Source: Mactra quadrangularis (lineage: Eukaryota > Mollusca > Bivalvia > Venerida > Mactridae). From it: a DNA stretch of 64,000 nucleotides. Shown in pieces: positions 1-10,859 of this stretch (the first letter of the stretch is position 1; the number at the start of each line of letters is the position of its first letter). A program made the translations under genes and the position numbers. The stretch is taken from assembly GCA_025267735.1 (NCBI GenBank), contig CM046294.1, positions 47,298,070-47,362,069 of the forward strand, read 5' to 3'. The notes below the pieces were generated by a model that was given only the letters and a program-made list of their open reading frames with translations, was not told the DNA's origin and ran no database searches.

Positions 1-1700
1 CTTGTTTGACTATATAGCTTAATTGGAAATGTAAAAAGAATACTGATGTAGTGAACAACAATAATATACATTTGAACAAGTAAGATTATAAAATCAATAT
101 TTAAATATTATAATATCTTATTATTAAGTAAAATGTAATACTGGAAGCTTAATATAATCATTATGGAACTTATGACATTAAAACGGTTAGTAGTTTTTTT
201 TTTGAGGGATTTTTTAAGTCCCAGTGTTAGTGTTTTTTTTGTTTTTGAAAGAACTATATTTATACCTTCACCTTTATTATATAAAAAATACATATAATAT
301 TATATCATGATTATCATAAAGTGATAATATATCGGAAATGGCAAAAGTTTATATAGTGTAGGAGTCCCTATAAATATATATATGTAGAGGCATTACATTG
401 CGATAATAAGTCAGTGGGCACATGTTAATACACAAAAGCACATTTGTTAGAACATAAAATTAACACTGATAGTAATAACGAGCACTAAAACACTAAGCAC
501 ATTAATTAAAACACTATGTTAACACTGATATATTATATACTTGGAAACTGTTGCACTGAACTTATTATCTTCCCTCAGTGATAGAGAATTGGTTTTTACG
601 CACATAGAGTGTCTGTAAAATATGTCACTGAGGCGGTATAGTTGATTTACAGGGCGCTCATTCTATCACTATATAATTGTTCATTTCCTAATTGGCACTA
701 CTGAAAGTGTTCTTACTATATTATCACTGAAGACACCCAATTTATAACTTTTTGTAGTGTTGAGCACTATTATTTGTGTCTCTATTTGGGTGTAGACACT
801 AATAATCTGGTTGGCTGTTATAATCTGTAGATCATGTCAGTATTTGGAGTCTATTGGTCCTGTCTTTCTTGAAAATCACGAACGATAAGTCTGTAGAAAA
901 AAAGTAAAAGTCACGACGTGTGTGTTTTACCGTGTTACCGTTTCCGTTATTATGGAGGATACCACATTGGATACCTCATGTTTTTAAGGTTTTTATTGGA
1001 ATTAAAGTTAATTAGGGCGAGTAGAAGTTATTATTTGGTGGATTTAGTTTATATTTATTATACTTTAATGATATGGGCCGGGGTTTTGGGGAAATATTGG
1101 GGTTTTTTTTTAACAGTAACTAATTTATCTTTTTGTCATCAGTTTTCGCGTTTTTGCACCAAACTGTGATTTTGGGTTTTATTAGCATGGTTTTTGGGCT
1201 GGGTTAGTTTTATAAACTGGGACTGTCTTCATAAAAGCCTATTGTTGGTTGGATTGCAGCTGAGGCGTAGGAAGATTTGAGGATTTTATCAATTGAGGAG
1301 GGATTATTTTGGATTTGGAGATGATGGGAACTTTGCAGTAGGAGGATCAGAAGGGAATGAGTATTTAGAGTATATTCGTAACCTAATTTGGCCGCACCTT
1401 GTATTTAATTGGTGCGGCTCTAATAGTTTATTGGTTTGGCTCTTTTCATCAACTAGTATTTGTACAATGATGGAGAGAATTAATAGTGGATATCTAGATT
1501 ATGGATTGGTTTATTGGAGACGGCCATACTTCTCATGTGGTATCCTTTCTTATATATTACGCATATTATTAGGTTTTGTTTTATTATTTTGATTTCATAT
1601 TGATGGACTATTTTTATAAGTATTTATCTTATGTCTTTAGTTTTTAGTAATAGAATATTGATAAGGAGACTGATCGGACTGGCTATCAGCTCCTGTATCA
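1..1700. other. AT-rich stretch with no recognised gene
   Basis: No convincing coding region is seen on either strand. The open frames at 918-1169 and 1293-1592 lack any motif, domain or codon pattern I recognise. The sequence may be degenerate transposon DNA, because it leads directly into LINE 3'-end material, but nothing here proves that. Confidence 0.5.
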
Positions 1701-2190
1701 TGTATCATCTGTCTTTTAGGTTATTTGTATTTTTGTGACCTGAGGACTTACCCAACTAGCTGACCGAAGCCCTCAGGACAGTGATATTTTATAGTTTTAT
1801 TAATTTATAGGCTGGGGGTGGGGTGGGGTGTAGGCTGGCCCCATTGGCTACCAGATTTTTTTCCTAATTGGTATTTATTAGTTGGATGTTTGATATTTTA
1901 GTGACCTGAGGGCTTACCCAACTAGCTGACCAAAGCCCTCAGGTCGGTGATTTTTTCTAAATATTATTTATGGGTGGGTGGGGTTGCTGGTCCCATTGGC
2001 TACCAGCCATGTACCTAATTAGTTTTAATATTATAAGGTTGTTTTTGGGATTTTGTATTTTGGTGACTTGAGGGCTTACCCAACTAGCTGACCGAAGCCC
2101 TCAGGTCGGTGATATTTTGTTGGTTTATAATTTATTAGGGGGGGGGGGTCTGGTCCCATTGGCTACCCCCCCCCCTTTTACCTAATTAGT
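1700..2190. repeat. Three tandem ~164-bp units, each with an 11-bp-stem hairpin
   Basis: Three units each contain CCTGAGGGCTT, then about 17 bases including CCCAACTAGCTGACC, then AAGCCCTCAGG, which pair as an 11-bp stem. The hairpins lie at 1739-1777, 1905-1943 and 2067-2105, so the spacing is 166 and 162 bp. Each unit also holds a GGTCCCATTGGCTACC box similar to sequence in the adjacent LINE 3' ends, so the array may be amplified LINE 3'-UTR. The third unit ends in G and C homopolymers. Confidence 0.8.
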
Positions 2191-2225
2191 CTAATATTGG
2201 TGTGCAGTTTTATATTAATATATAT

Positions 2226-2640
2226 TTTTTAGTTTAGTTTAGTTTATTTAAATCTGACTGGTCCCCCAAAATTCATGAGGCTACCTAGTCAGATTTATAA
2301 TTGGGGGTCTTTTAGTATATTTTCTGTTAAGATATCTTACCTCAGCTAGATAAACAATTAATATTTTAAATATTTTTGTTGAATTTTTATTATCTGGGGG
2401 TAGTTGTGTTACCTTGGTGACCGATATTATATTGAGTTTAAATAGCTTTGTTTTTGATTTTTGTCTAGGTTTTTCATATTTTTTGCAATCAAATACTAGA
2501 TGGTCAAATGTTTCTTGTGCTTGGCAATTTACACACAGCGTTTTCATTGTTTTCGGCACCAAGGTAACCACGTCCCAGTCTTAATTGAGTTATTGCCTTA
2601 TCATTTGCTGGTACAACTGAGTATTTGAGTTCCCTAGAAA
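2226..2640 (-). mobile_element. 5'-truncated LINE 3' end
   Basis: An open frame (stop at 2281) encodes the C-terminal part of a LINE ORF2. It has the CVNCQAQETFDHLVFDCKKY zinc knuckle and a YLAEVRYLNRKY tail, closely matching the end of the full-length ORF2 next to it. DNA similarity continues out of frame to about 2636 and then stops, as expected for incomplete reverse transcription. The 3' flank shares the AGGCTACC box with the neighbouring element and ends in TAAAC-type short repeats. It is a relative and not a recent copy, since many residues differ. Confidence 0.85.
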
Positions 2641-2817
2641 TTTATGTGGCAACCTTTATTTTTTATTTATGGTCAGTGACTGATTGAGGCCAGTGGCCAG
2701 GTGGTCAAAATAACCCCTATCCCAATCAGAACTGACTTAATAAGTCATTTATTATATATGTTTTTTGTGATCTCCCAGAATTAGTGAGGCTACCCAAAGT
2801 GAATTTAATAAAGTGTT

Positions 2818-5800
2818 CTAGTTAGTCTTTTTAAAATATTTTCTATTAAGGTATCCTATTTCAGCTAGATAGTCTATAAGTATTTTGTAAATTTTGGATG
2901 AGTTTTCATTGCTAGGGAATAATAGTGTAACCTTGTTGACTGAACTTATATCCAATTCAAATAACTTGTTTTTTAGCTTTTGTCTGGCTTCTTCATAACT
3001 TTTGCAATCAAAAAGTAGATGTTCAAAAGTTTCTATTGACTGACAATTTGGACAAGGTTTTTTTATTATAGCTTCAGCCCCAAGGTAGCTACATCCTAAT
3101 CTTAATTGTGTTATTGCCTTATCATGTGCTGGTACAACAGAATATTGTTGCATAATTGTAGGGCATTTTCCATAGGTTATGCCTTTTGATGCACAATATT
3201 TAGGAAATTGCACGTTTTTGAATTGATGTTTAATTTTGGATTTTATTATGTTATACATTTCTTGGACACTTAGTTTTATGTCAATAAATTCTCCATTTAG
3301 GGATCCTTGTTTAGCTGTTTTATCAGCCATTTCATTCCCTTCTATCCCTACATGGCTAGGAATCCAGATAATGTTCACATTTGTATTTAGATTTTTTAGT
3401 TCAGTTAAGCAATATAAGATATTGTGTTCTAATTTTGGTCTGTTTTTGAATTTACATGATTGTATTGCCTGAATTGAACTTAACGAGTCTGAATATAGAT
3501 TTATTTTATCTGGAATTGAATTTTGTTTTTTATTCACAACATTATATAGTAACCAACTAAGAGCTACACTTATTGCTGTGATTTCACAGCTATAGATTGA
3601 GACTCTATGGTCTAGTTTAATTGCCATATTTTGGATGATTTTGTTGTTTTTGTCTAATATTACAATTCCTGCCCCAGCTAAATTATTTTCTGGGTCTTTA
3701 CTGCCATCAGTATAAATTTCCCATGGAGTTTTATTTTTGTTAATGAATTTTACTGCTTTATTTTTATTAGTTATTTCAGGATCTTTTTTATTAATAGTTT
3801 TAGTTAACTCAATATTTGTATTTGGGGCTGTTATTCCTATCAATGATTCATAGAAGGGTGGGGTGATATCATTACTATTTAGTTCATATTTACTTATTAG
3901 ATTTTGTATTTCTAATGTGTATGGTAGTTTTAATGTACGCTGTTTTAAGAATTTAATATCTAGGTTTAAATTGTAACTTATTTTATCATTAATCGGTAAA
4001 TTATCTTCTAGTTTTACAGTTCTTGCCCAGTACTTCATCATAAGCATTTCTCTATTTAGCTCAAAAGGAATTTCATTACATTCTATCAAAAGAGGTTCTG
4101 TTCTTGTATTTCTTGGGCAGCCTGTTATTATTTTTAGGGCTCTATTTTCTATTATTTGTAATTTATTGAGTAGATAATCCGAAGCCGAATGGAAAACTAT
4201 ACAACCATAGTTAATTTTTGATTGGATTAAGGCTTTGTAGATGGTTCTAAGACATTGTTTGCCGCAACCCCAGTTGTGGCCTTTGATACATTTAATTAGA
4301 TTTATATCTTTTTCACATCTTTTGATTACATTATTGATGTGTTCTTCCCAAGTTAGCTTATCGTCAAAAGTTAGTCCTAGCAATTTGGCAGTTTTTGAGT
4401 ATTGAAGTATCTCCCCACATAATGTTAATTTTGTAAAATTAGGTGAAAATTCATTTATTTTAGACCTGCGTGGTTTGAATATAATTACTTGTGTTTTAGA
4501 TGGGTTTATTTTGAAACCATATTCATTACTCCATTCCTCTATAGCATTAAGGGCATTTTGAATACTTTTGAGCCCTTTTTTAAGGAGTCTTACTTTGGTC
4601 CATATGGCTCCATCATCAACAAACTGTGACAGGTCAACTTTGTGTAGTTTTTTTGTAAGAGCTTCTTTGTTATTTTTATCTATTGTTTCTTTTAATGTAT
4701 TCATCATTAGAGAGAATATTATAGGGGAGAGAACACTACCCTGTGGGCAACCGTTGACAGTTTCCTCAGTGTGAGTTCTTTCCCCCGCAAAGTTTACTTT
4801 TATTTTTCTTGTTGAGAGGAAGTCTATAAGCCAAAACAAGAGTTTTCCTTTAATTCCTGCCTCAGTTAATATTTTTATTGCTCCTATTGTCCATAATTTG
4901 TCAAAGGCTGAGGTTAGATCTAAGAATACAGCTATAACATTTTGTTTTGTTACTTGTGCAGTTCTTATGTCATGTTCTAACCTTAATAGATTGTCCTCAC
5001 ATGAATGATTTTCCCTACAGCCTGATTGATATTTGGATATTTTGTTATGTGTTTCTAAGTATTCACACAACCTAGGTTTTATCATTTTTTGCATTAGTTT
5101 TGTAAAAGTGGATGTTAATGAAATAGGTCTATATGATTTAGGATCAGTTTTTGGTTTACAAGGTTTCAGTAGAGGTATTATCACCGCCTCACTCCAGGAG
5201 TCAGGTGTTTCTCCTTTTTCCCATGATTGATTAAATAGATCTAAAAGACATTTTTTGGCATTTTGTGGTAGGTTTTTGATTATTGAATAATGGATTCCAT
5301 CCTCACCAGGCGCTCCATTTTTACAGTTTTTAAGAGCTACTTCTAGTTCTAACATAGAAAAATTTTGGTTATAGGGAATTTGAGTATGTTTATCTTTTTT
5401 TGAAATGTTCATAAATTTGTTAAAATTTACTTTCTCCTCTATTTTTTTGTTCAAAAATGTTCTACTGTAACCTTCATCACTACTTACTTTTACGTAATTT
5501 TTTAAAAGGGCAGTTGCTTTTTCTGCCGCTTTAGTTATTATCTGACCATCTACTATGAAGGGAGGGTTACTTGGTGGAGGGCGCCCCTTAATTTTATTTA
5601 CAAAATCCCAGAGTTGCTTGGAGTTAGTGTTATTTGTTATTTTGGAGCAGAAATTTTCCCATCCAGATTTTTTTGCCTCATTTATTATATGTTTAGCTTG
5701 CCTTCTGGCATTTATAAATGATTCTTCATTTGTAGTACTTTTTTTATCTTTCCTCCTATGTCTTAAATTTTCTCTTAGTTTTATTGCCTGTTCACACTCA

Positions 5801-6777
5801 GGGGTCCACCAAGGTACTGATTTTTTATTTTTCTTATTGTTCTCTTTAATTTTTGGCAAAGTTTGATCTAAAATATTTTGTAAAGTATTATAAAATTTGT
5901 TAAAATTTTCTTGTATATCATCCTCACTTTTATAATATTTAAATTCTACTTCTGCTAGTTGTTTAAAGTTTATCCAGTTTTCTATGGTAGCTTTTTTTAT
6001 ATTCCATTTTCCATTGGGAAGTCTACCCTCATGAGATGAGGAAAATTGAATGGTGGTTTCAGTTGGTAGATGGTCACTACCTAGAGAGTCATCTATTACA
6101 TAGAATTCACAATTAGTTTGTAATTTTGATGATACAATAGACATGTCTAAAGCACTATCTCTGCAATTAGGAATTGAGCTTATTCTAGTTATTTGTCCAT
6201 CGTTTAGATATGTAAGGTTGTATTCGTCTAATATTTTTAGTAAGTTGTCTGCCTCACCGTCACACCTTAAGTCACCAGGGGGGTTCCAGAATATATGTTT
6301 TAAGTTTAAGTCTCCTACAATAATATTGTTATTATTTTTATCTATTGGAGAGAGAATTTTATTATATTTTTCTATTGTATTATATTGTGTTTCAGGGCAA
6401 TATATATTCACTATATTTAATTTGGAATTGTTTCCATAAACAGTTATAGCACAGGCCTCCATGTGCTCATCTTTTTCTAGTTTTAATTCCTGAAATTGTA
6501 GGCCTTCAATTGCATATATTGAGACACCACCCCCTTTTTTATGTTCTCTCTTATATTCTATGGGGCTCTGATAGCCTTTTACTATAATAGGTTTGTCTTT
6601 ATTTTTCAGGTGAGTTTCCTGAATACATATAACATCTATACTTTTTTTATGATTTAAGAGAAAGTTCTCCAGTTGGTATTTCTTAGTATTAGAGTTTTTG
6701 AAAGTAAAATTATTTGCATTCCATGACATGACGGTGAGGCTAGACTGAGCTTTTGTTTTTTGGCCTTGTACCGTCAT
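2818..6777 (-). CDS. LINE ORF2: endonuclease / reverse transcriptase / RNase H
   Basis: 1319 residues, uninterrupted. The N-terminal EEP-type endonuclease nicks target DNA: MSWNANNF near residue 18, IQETHLK near 52, VGDLNLKHIFWNP near 152 and SDHLP near 232. The reverse transcriptase has YRPISLTSTFTKLMQKM, VFLDLTSAFD, GCPQGSVLSP and the active-site FVDDGAIW near 720, where the usual A of FADD is V. RNase H follows near 1020: YTDGSKD, the E of CEITAISVAL, YSDSLSS and GNEMADKTAK supply the four acidic residues. A CCHC knuckle, CPNCQSIETFEHLLFDC, lies near 1240. It starts 50 bp after the ORF1 stop in a different frame, so translation probably needs reinitiation. All catalytic motifs are present, so activity is possible but unproven. 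Confidence 0.95.
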   Translation of the reverse strand: MTVQGQKTKAQSSLTVMSWNANNFTFKNSNTKKYQLENFLLNHKKSIDVICIQETHLKNKDKPIIVKGYQSPIEYKREHKKGGGVSIYAIEGLQFQELKLEKDEHMEACAITVYGNNSKLNIVNIYCPETQYNTIEKYNKILSPIDKNNNNIIVGDLNLKHIFWNPPGDLRCDGEADNLLKILDEYNLTYLNDGQITRISSIPNCRDSALDMSIVSSKLQTNCEFYVIDDSLGSDHLPTETTIQFSSSHEGRLPNGKWNIKKATIENWINFKQLAEVEFKYYKSEDDIQENFNKFYNTLQNILDQTLPKIKENNKKNKKSVPWWTPECEQAIKLRENLRHRRKDKKSTTNEESFINARRQAKHIINEAKKSGWENFCSKITNNTNSKQLWDFVNKIKGRPPPSNPPFIVDGQIITKAAEKATALLKNYVKVSSDEGYSRTFLNKKIEEKVNFNKFMNISKKDKHTQIPYNQNFSMLELEVALKNCKNGAPGEDGIHYSIIKNLPQNAKKCLLDLFNQSWEKGETPDSWSEAVIIPLLKPCKPKTDPKSYRPISLTSTFTKLMQKMIKPRLCEYLETHNKISKYQSGCRENHSCEDNLLRLEHDIRTAQVTKQNVIAVFLDLTSAFDKLWTIGAIKILTEAGIKGKLLFWLIDFLSTRKIKVNFAGERTHTEETVNGCPQGSVLSPIIFSLMMNTLKETIDKNNKEALTKKLHKVDLSQFVDDGAIWTKVRLLKKGLKSIQNALNAIEEWSNEYGFKINPSKTQVIIFKPRRSKINEFSPNFTKLTLCGEILQYSKTAKLLGLTFDDKLTWEEHINNVIKRCEKDINLIKCIKGHNWGCGKQCLRTIYKALIQSKINYGCIVFHSASDYLLNKLQIIENRALKIITGCPRNTRTEPLLIECNEIPFELNREMLMMKYWARTVKLEDNLPINDKISYNLNLDIKFLKQRTLKLPYTLEIQNLISKYELNSNDITPPFYESLIGITAPNTNIELTKTINKKDPEITNKNKAVKFINKNKTPWEIYTDGSKDPENNLAGAGIVILDKNNKIIQNMAIKLDHRVSIYSCEITAISVALSWLLYNVVNKKQNSIPDKINLYSDSLSSIQAIQSCKFKNRPKLEHNILYCLTELKNLNTNVNIIWIPSHVGIEGNEMADKTAKQGSLNGEFIDIKLSVQEMYNIIKSKIKHQFKNVQFPKYCASKGITYGKCPTIMQQYSVVPAHDKAITQLRLGCSYLGAEAIIKKPCPNCQSIETFEHLLFDCKSYEEARQKLKNKLFELDISSVNKVTLLFPSNENSSKIYKILIDYLAEIGYLNRKYFKKTN

Positions 6778-6827
6778 GATTTATTATTTATGGTTTAATT
6801 TGTTTGAAGAGTTATATTAGTATGTAA

Positions 6828-8237
6828 TTAATTTTTACTACTTGGTTTAAGCTGGGTTGCTCTCTGAATAAGAGGATGCCTTGTACCTTTTAAATTTTGT
6901 ATTAATTGAGCTGTGCCCATAATTGGGTTAAAAAATGGATCAATAGTAAATCTTCTAGGATATGGAGGACAGGGAATGGCTTGTATGTGTTTATATTTTG
7001 GTTTATTTGTATTTAGGGTTGTTATTTTAGTTGACTGTGCGTTTGGTTGTTTTTGATTGTTGTTACCGGCTTTTTCTATTTGCTCGGCAGGTGTGTCATT
7101 TTTTGTGATTGTTTGTGTCAGGATATCAATAATTTCCTGTTCATTTTTGTTTAACAGTTTTTTTGCTAAGGCTGGTATATCAACCTGTTTGTTTGGGGTT
7201 GTTTTATTAGTTTTTTTGTTTTGAGTAGTTATAGTTTTGGTACCTTGTGTTCCTAATGTTTTTTTATTGATTGTATTAATTTTGTTACAATACTTTTGAT
7301 AGATTTTGCAGCCTTTATATGCTGCACCGTGGCTTTGATTGCAGTTAGCACATTTTTTGTTTGTTTTTGTAGTGCACTGATGATGTATATGGTTTCCTGC
7401 ACAGTGAGGGCATTTTGGGTCGTTCCTGCAATTTTTTGTCATGTGTCCAAACATCTGGCAATTGTTACACCTTAAGATGTTTAGAAGGGACGGTTTGACT
7501 TCTTGTCCCTGTATTGTGTTCGGTAGAGTACTTGTTTTGAATTGTACTGCTACCTGTCCTGTTTTTGTTTTTTGTACCTTGTTTACTGTTGAGTTTTTTA
7601 GTAGTTGGTTTTTGTATTCTTCAAAGCCCATGTTATTTGGGACTTCAGTAATACCTTGTGTTACAGTTATTTTATTGTTTGTTTTATTAATATTTTGGTT
7701 ATTTGACTGGTTTTCTGTTGTAACCTTAAAGTCATAGCTACCATATTTGAAATTTTGTGCATGTGTTAGTTTGTCACTCCTTATTTTATATTGACTCAAT
7801 CTTGTATTGGGTTCATCATTATTGTTAGTCTTTATTGGTTTAATGTAGGCTGCCCCTACATGGTTTATAAATTTACTTATTACTGCCTGTTTGAAGGTCC
7901 TAGTTATGGAACCAGAAGTAATAATTATTTGTAATGTTATAGTTATCCATGTTTCTAGTGTCTTTTTCTTTAAACTTTTATTTTTGGGGGGTTTTCCTAT
8001 AAATTTAGGAGTTGTCTCTTCCTCAATTTCTGATAGATTTATGCCTACTGCATTTGTATTACTGTGTTTATCTTTTTTTGGCGTGGATGTTAATCTGTTT
8101 TGATCAGGTCTTATTTCTATTACAGACTTGTCAGTCTCTGCGGACAAGTCTATAATAAGTGCTGTGGGGTCGGGTGACCCGCAGCTCCCACTTGAGTTTA
8201 GACTTTTAAGGGTAGCATTTACATTCTGGGTGGCCAT
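6828..8237 (-). CDS. LINE ORF1: gag-like nucleic-acid-binding protein with CCHC knuckles
   Basis: 469 residues. The N-terminal half is polar and basic with no fold I recognise. Zinc knuckles cluster near residues 255-312: CNNCQMFGHMTKNC (classic CX2CX4HX4C), then CPHCAGNHIHHQC and CANCNQSHGAAYKGC (variant spacing). This arrangement is typical of ORF1 of I and Jockey-type LINEs, where the protein coats the element RNA. The C-terminal third is rich in N, K, T and Q. The start is the first ATG of the frame, just after the T-rich stretch upstream. Domain and position next to ORF2 make the call secure. Which clade it belongs to needs an RT tree. Confidence 0.9.
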   Translation of the reverse strand: MATQNVNATLKSLNSSGSCGSPDPTALIIDLSAETDKSVIEIRPDQNRLTSTPKKDKHSNTNAVGINLSEIEEETTPKFIGKPPKNKSLKKKTLETWITITLQIIITSGSITRTFKQAVISKFINHVGAAYIKPIKTNNNDEPNTRLSQYKIRSDKLTHAQNFKYGSYDFKVTTENQSNNQNINKTNNKITVTQGITEVPNNMGFEEYKNQLLKNSTVNKVQKTKTGQVAVQFKTSTLPNTIQGQEVKPSLLNILRCNNCQMFGHMTKNCRNDPKCPHCAGNHIHHQCTTKTNKKCANCNQSHGAAYKGCKIYQKYCNKINTINKKTLGTQGTKTITTQNKKTNKTTPNKQVDIPALAKKLLNKNEQEIIDILTQTITKNDTPAEQIEKAGNNNQKQPNAQSTKITTLNTNKPKYKHIQAIPCPPYPRRFTIDPFFNPIMGTAQLIQNLKGTRHPLIQRATQLKPSSKN

Positions 8238-8399
8238 TTTGTTTCAGTTATTTGATTTAAAATTGGTCAAGTTTTTTTTTGTTTTTTTTTTTAATAAGAC
8301 ACTGGTTGTGCTAATTTTAATTTATTTCTTATTTTATCTGGGTTTTAAGTTTGTTTTGAGTTAAGGTCTAGATGAAACAAAAATTATTTAGTGTTGAGT

Positions 8400-9560
8400 T
8401 TTGGTTTAGAAATACAGATAATGAACATGAAATTTTTTATGATTTAGCTTTTTTTTTTAATTATTTTTTGGTCAGATTATTGATTTTTGCCTAGCACTAT
8501 TTTTAAACCTGCCTATTTATTAGATATTTTTTATTTTAGCCTTGATTATTTGTATCTGTACTTTTTAAAAAAAAAAGGTTTTAAACTATATCTAGAAGCA
8601 TTTAAATTTGAATGAAATGTTCTTAATTTCTAGTTGAATTGAAAAAAAAACTTTTTTAAGTTAAAGTTTTTTTAGAATATTTTACTGAATAGTTTTACAA
8701 TATACAATGAAATATGAAATAGTCTATAAAATAAAATAAAACAATACAAGAATTGAAATTATTTGAGTATTGATGTGTGCTAGTTTCAGAGTACATGAGC
8801 CTGAATCAGTGATGTAATTAATCTAGCCAAACAAAATTAAAATAAACAAATAGTTTTGGTTCTAATTCACAGTTTTTCAAATAAAGAGAAGTGTCAAAGT
8901 TTTTCACAGTTAATTCTAAAATCAAAATGTCAACAATGAAAATTTTGACAGTTAGTTCATACTATGACAGGAATATACAAATTGATATACAAAAGAATGT
9001 GACACTTCCCTCAAACTTGAGTTAGTTATAAACAAATAACTACTTATCTATAGTTCTTCAAACTTGAAAATATTATTCTTTTCTTATTTCTTTCCTTGAT
9101 TTGCACTCAAATATAAAAGAATAAGTTCACTGCCTTTAAGATATTTAACCAAAAAAAGAAATATCAAAAAATAGAAAAGAAATATTAAGAAAATCAATAA
9201 TATTAATCTTTGAATTCAAACTAAAAAAAAACACAAAACTAACTGGATAATTTCAAATCACTAATTTCAGATACTAAACAAAAATTAGATCAACAATTTT
9301 TTTTAAATTTAAATTAAAAAGAAAAACAAACCAACTGAATAATTTCAAACTTTTCAAACAAATGGAAACAACATAAACTTATCAAATGACTTCAATTTAA
9401 GTGAACTAAATGATATAAATTCAAATTGATAAGTTAATTCTAAAATTGAATTAATCAATTTAAATTAAACTATATGAATTGGAAATTTATTTAAATAATG
9501 AATGAAAACTCAAAATTAAATTCCATAAATATCACTGATTCACACTTTATGCACTAAACT
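8400..9560. other. AT-rich stretch upstream of the LINE, no gene seen
   Basis: Homopolymer-rich, strongly AT-biased sequence with no long open frame. The CAAACT/AACTGGATAATTTCAAA block near 9217 recurs in diverged form near 9326, suggesting an old short duplication. It could be a long LINE 5' leader, if the promoter-like block at 9.6 kb drives the LINE, or unrelated DNA. Confidence 0.45.
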
Positions 9561-9589
9561 TTTCACACTTATGTTAAGATGTTTACTCG

Positions 9590-9760
9590 TTGAGAGCTAG
9601 AGTAAGAGTGTGCTGTGCCGCGTGAATGAGACATACGCTGCTTTTATACTATCGGTCGAGTCTATTTTATGGAACATTCCACTTTCTACAGGGAGGTCAA
9701 ACATGCTAAGTTTACTAAAGGGAAGTAATTCATTCTTTTCCCAAAAAGGAGCATATTCAA
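9590..9760 (-). promoter_or_regulatory. Promoter-like block (TATA + initiator), relative of the 28.65-28.81 kb block
   Basis: Read on the minus strand, TGGAATGTTCCATAAAAT is followed by TAGTATAAAAG (TATA box, 9641-9652) and an initiator-like TCATTC about 20 bases later (9622-9627). The same order of motifs occurs on the plus strand near 28.73 kb. Conservation of TATA and initiator with their spacing suggests a core promoter. It points at the LINE, but the transcript it would drive is unknown. Confidence 0.5.
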
Positions 9761-9769
9761 TACTATACG

Positions 9770-10430
9770 TATATTTAAAATGATAATATCGAGGTATGGT
9801 TTTCGCTTAAAATTCAAACTCAAAGTTTAAAAGGTTGAACAATACATAAATTAAGACAATCAAAATGTACAATAATTCTAAACATGACAGAGAAAGGAGA
9901 CGATTCACCAAAACATTTATTTTTAATAAAGGGAGATAATTCAACCTTTTTCCCTTTTTGCGATTCTCCCATGCATCTTAGGTATTATATTTAACAAGCG
10001 TTCGAGTGATAGATTTTACGAACCCCGAAAGAAACTAATCGACTGCTGTCGGGGCGTGCTGCATTCTGTAAACTGCAGAAAACAAAATGATTCTGACAAA
10101 ATAATCGCTAAAACAGTCAGATTTGTAGATATAATATAAATACTAACCAATTTACCAGATTATAATTCACGACGCTCTTGTAAACAAAAGGGAGACTACT
10201 CTCGTTACTGTTATTTGATCAAAACAAGAGTTGCCGTTCGTTTCATAAGAAACTAACTTGATAATTATAGTTGATATAAATTATCTGGACATTTGCTAAT
10301 TTTGACTCTACATCTACATCTACATCGTATGTGATTCTGTCAAAATTGACAATCTTATCACGGTGCGCTAATTAAATAAGAAATATTAAGATAAAGAGAA
10401 AAATTGATAGGAAAGAAAGAAATAAGAAAA
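9770..10430. other. Non-coding stretch, nothing recognised
   Basis: AT-rich DNA with no supported gene on either strand. A short ATCTACATCT-type direct repeat lies near 10313. Nothing else stands out. Confidence 0.45.
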
Positions 10431-10439
10431 GGAAGAAAA

Positions 10440-10813
10440 TAAGAAAGCTGGCCAGCTACCATATCGCCACAAAGTTAGTATTGGAGGTGACCTGTCCGGC
10501 TTGCGAGGCGCTACCAGGGACAAGTCCCCGCCGGCATAGCTCAATGACTTATAGGGGTACAGTAGCTGGAGAAAACCCCCTTAAAAGTGTTGGGAAGACA
10601 ACTCCTCTTTGAATTGTGTCAAAGTAGGAGCCTCGGCAATAGATGCTGGTAATGAGTAATGACTCTCAATTTAATCTTTCTATGGGATGAAATAACATAG
10701 CTATGCCTCACATGTCCATGCAGCAACCTAGCTGTTGTGTTCCATTTTCTTTGATAAGTGAAACAGCAACAAATGCCAGTGTTATTTAAAGAAATAAGAA
10801 TTTGTTTCAGCAC
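10440..10813 (-). mobile_element. Decayed 3' end of a second, CR1-like LINE
   Basis: On the minus strand, 10581-10661 encodes SLPASIAEAPTLTQFKEEL before a stop. This resembles the W-N-SLP-x-I-x-AP-L-FK C-terminal signature of CR1/L2-type ORF2 proteins. Related coding sequence continues toward 10813 in another frame (WNTTARLLHGHVRHSYV), so at least one frameshift separates them. The GC-richer 10440-10580 segment would be its 3' UTR. The family call rests on a short motif. Confidence 0.55.
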
Positions 10814-10859
10814 CTCAACAACTGTCGTTTAAGTAGAGTTTGCCCTAACACACCTTGTA

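Larger units (their letters stand above)
2650..8400 (-). mobile_element. Full-length I-group LINE with two open ORFs
   Basis: A non-LTR retrotransposon reading leftward: ORF1 (6828-8237), a 50-bp gap, ORF2 (2818-6777), then a short 3' UTR. ORF2 combines an apurinic-type endonuclease, reverse transcriptase, RNase H and a C-terminal zinc knuckle. RNase H downstream of RT fits the I group (I, Nimb, Ingi or LOA-like) better than CR1 or Jockey. Neither ORF has a stop or frameshift, so the copy is young or still constrained. Exact ends and target-site duplications could not be fixed: the 3' end merges with the truncated relative and the 5' UTR boundary is unclear. A TATA-bearing promoter-like block at 9590-9760 points toward it but lies 1.35 kb upstream of ORF1. 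Confidence 0.85.
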
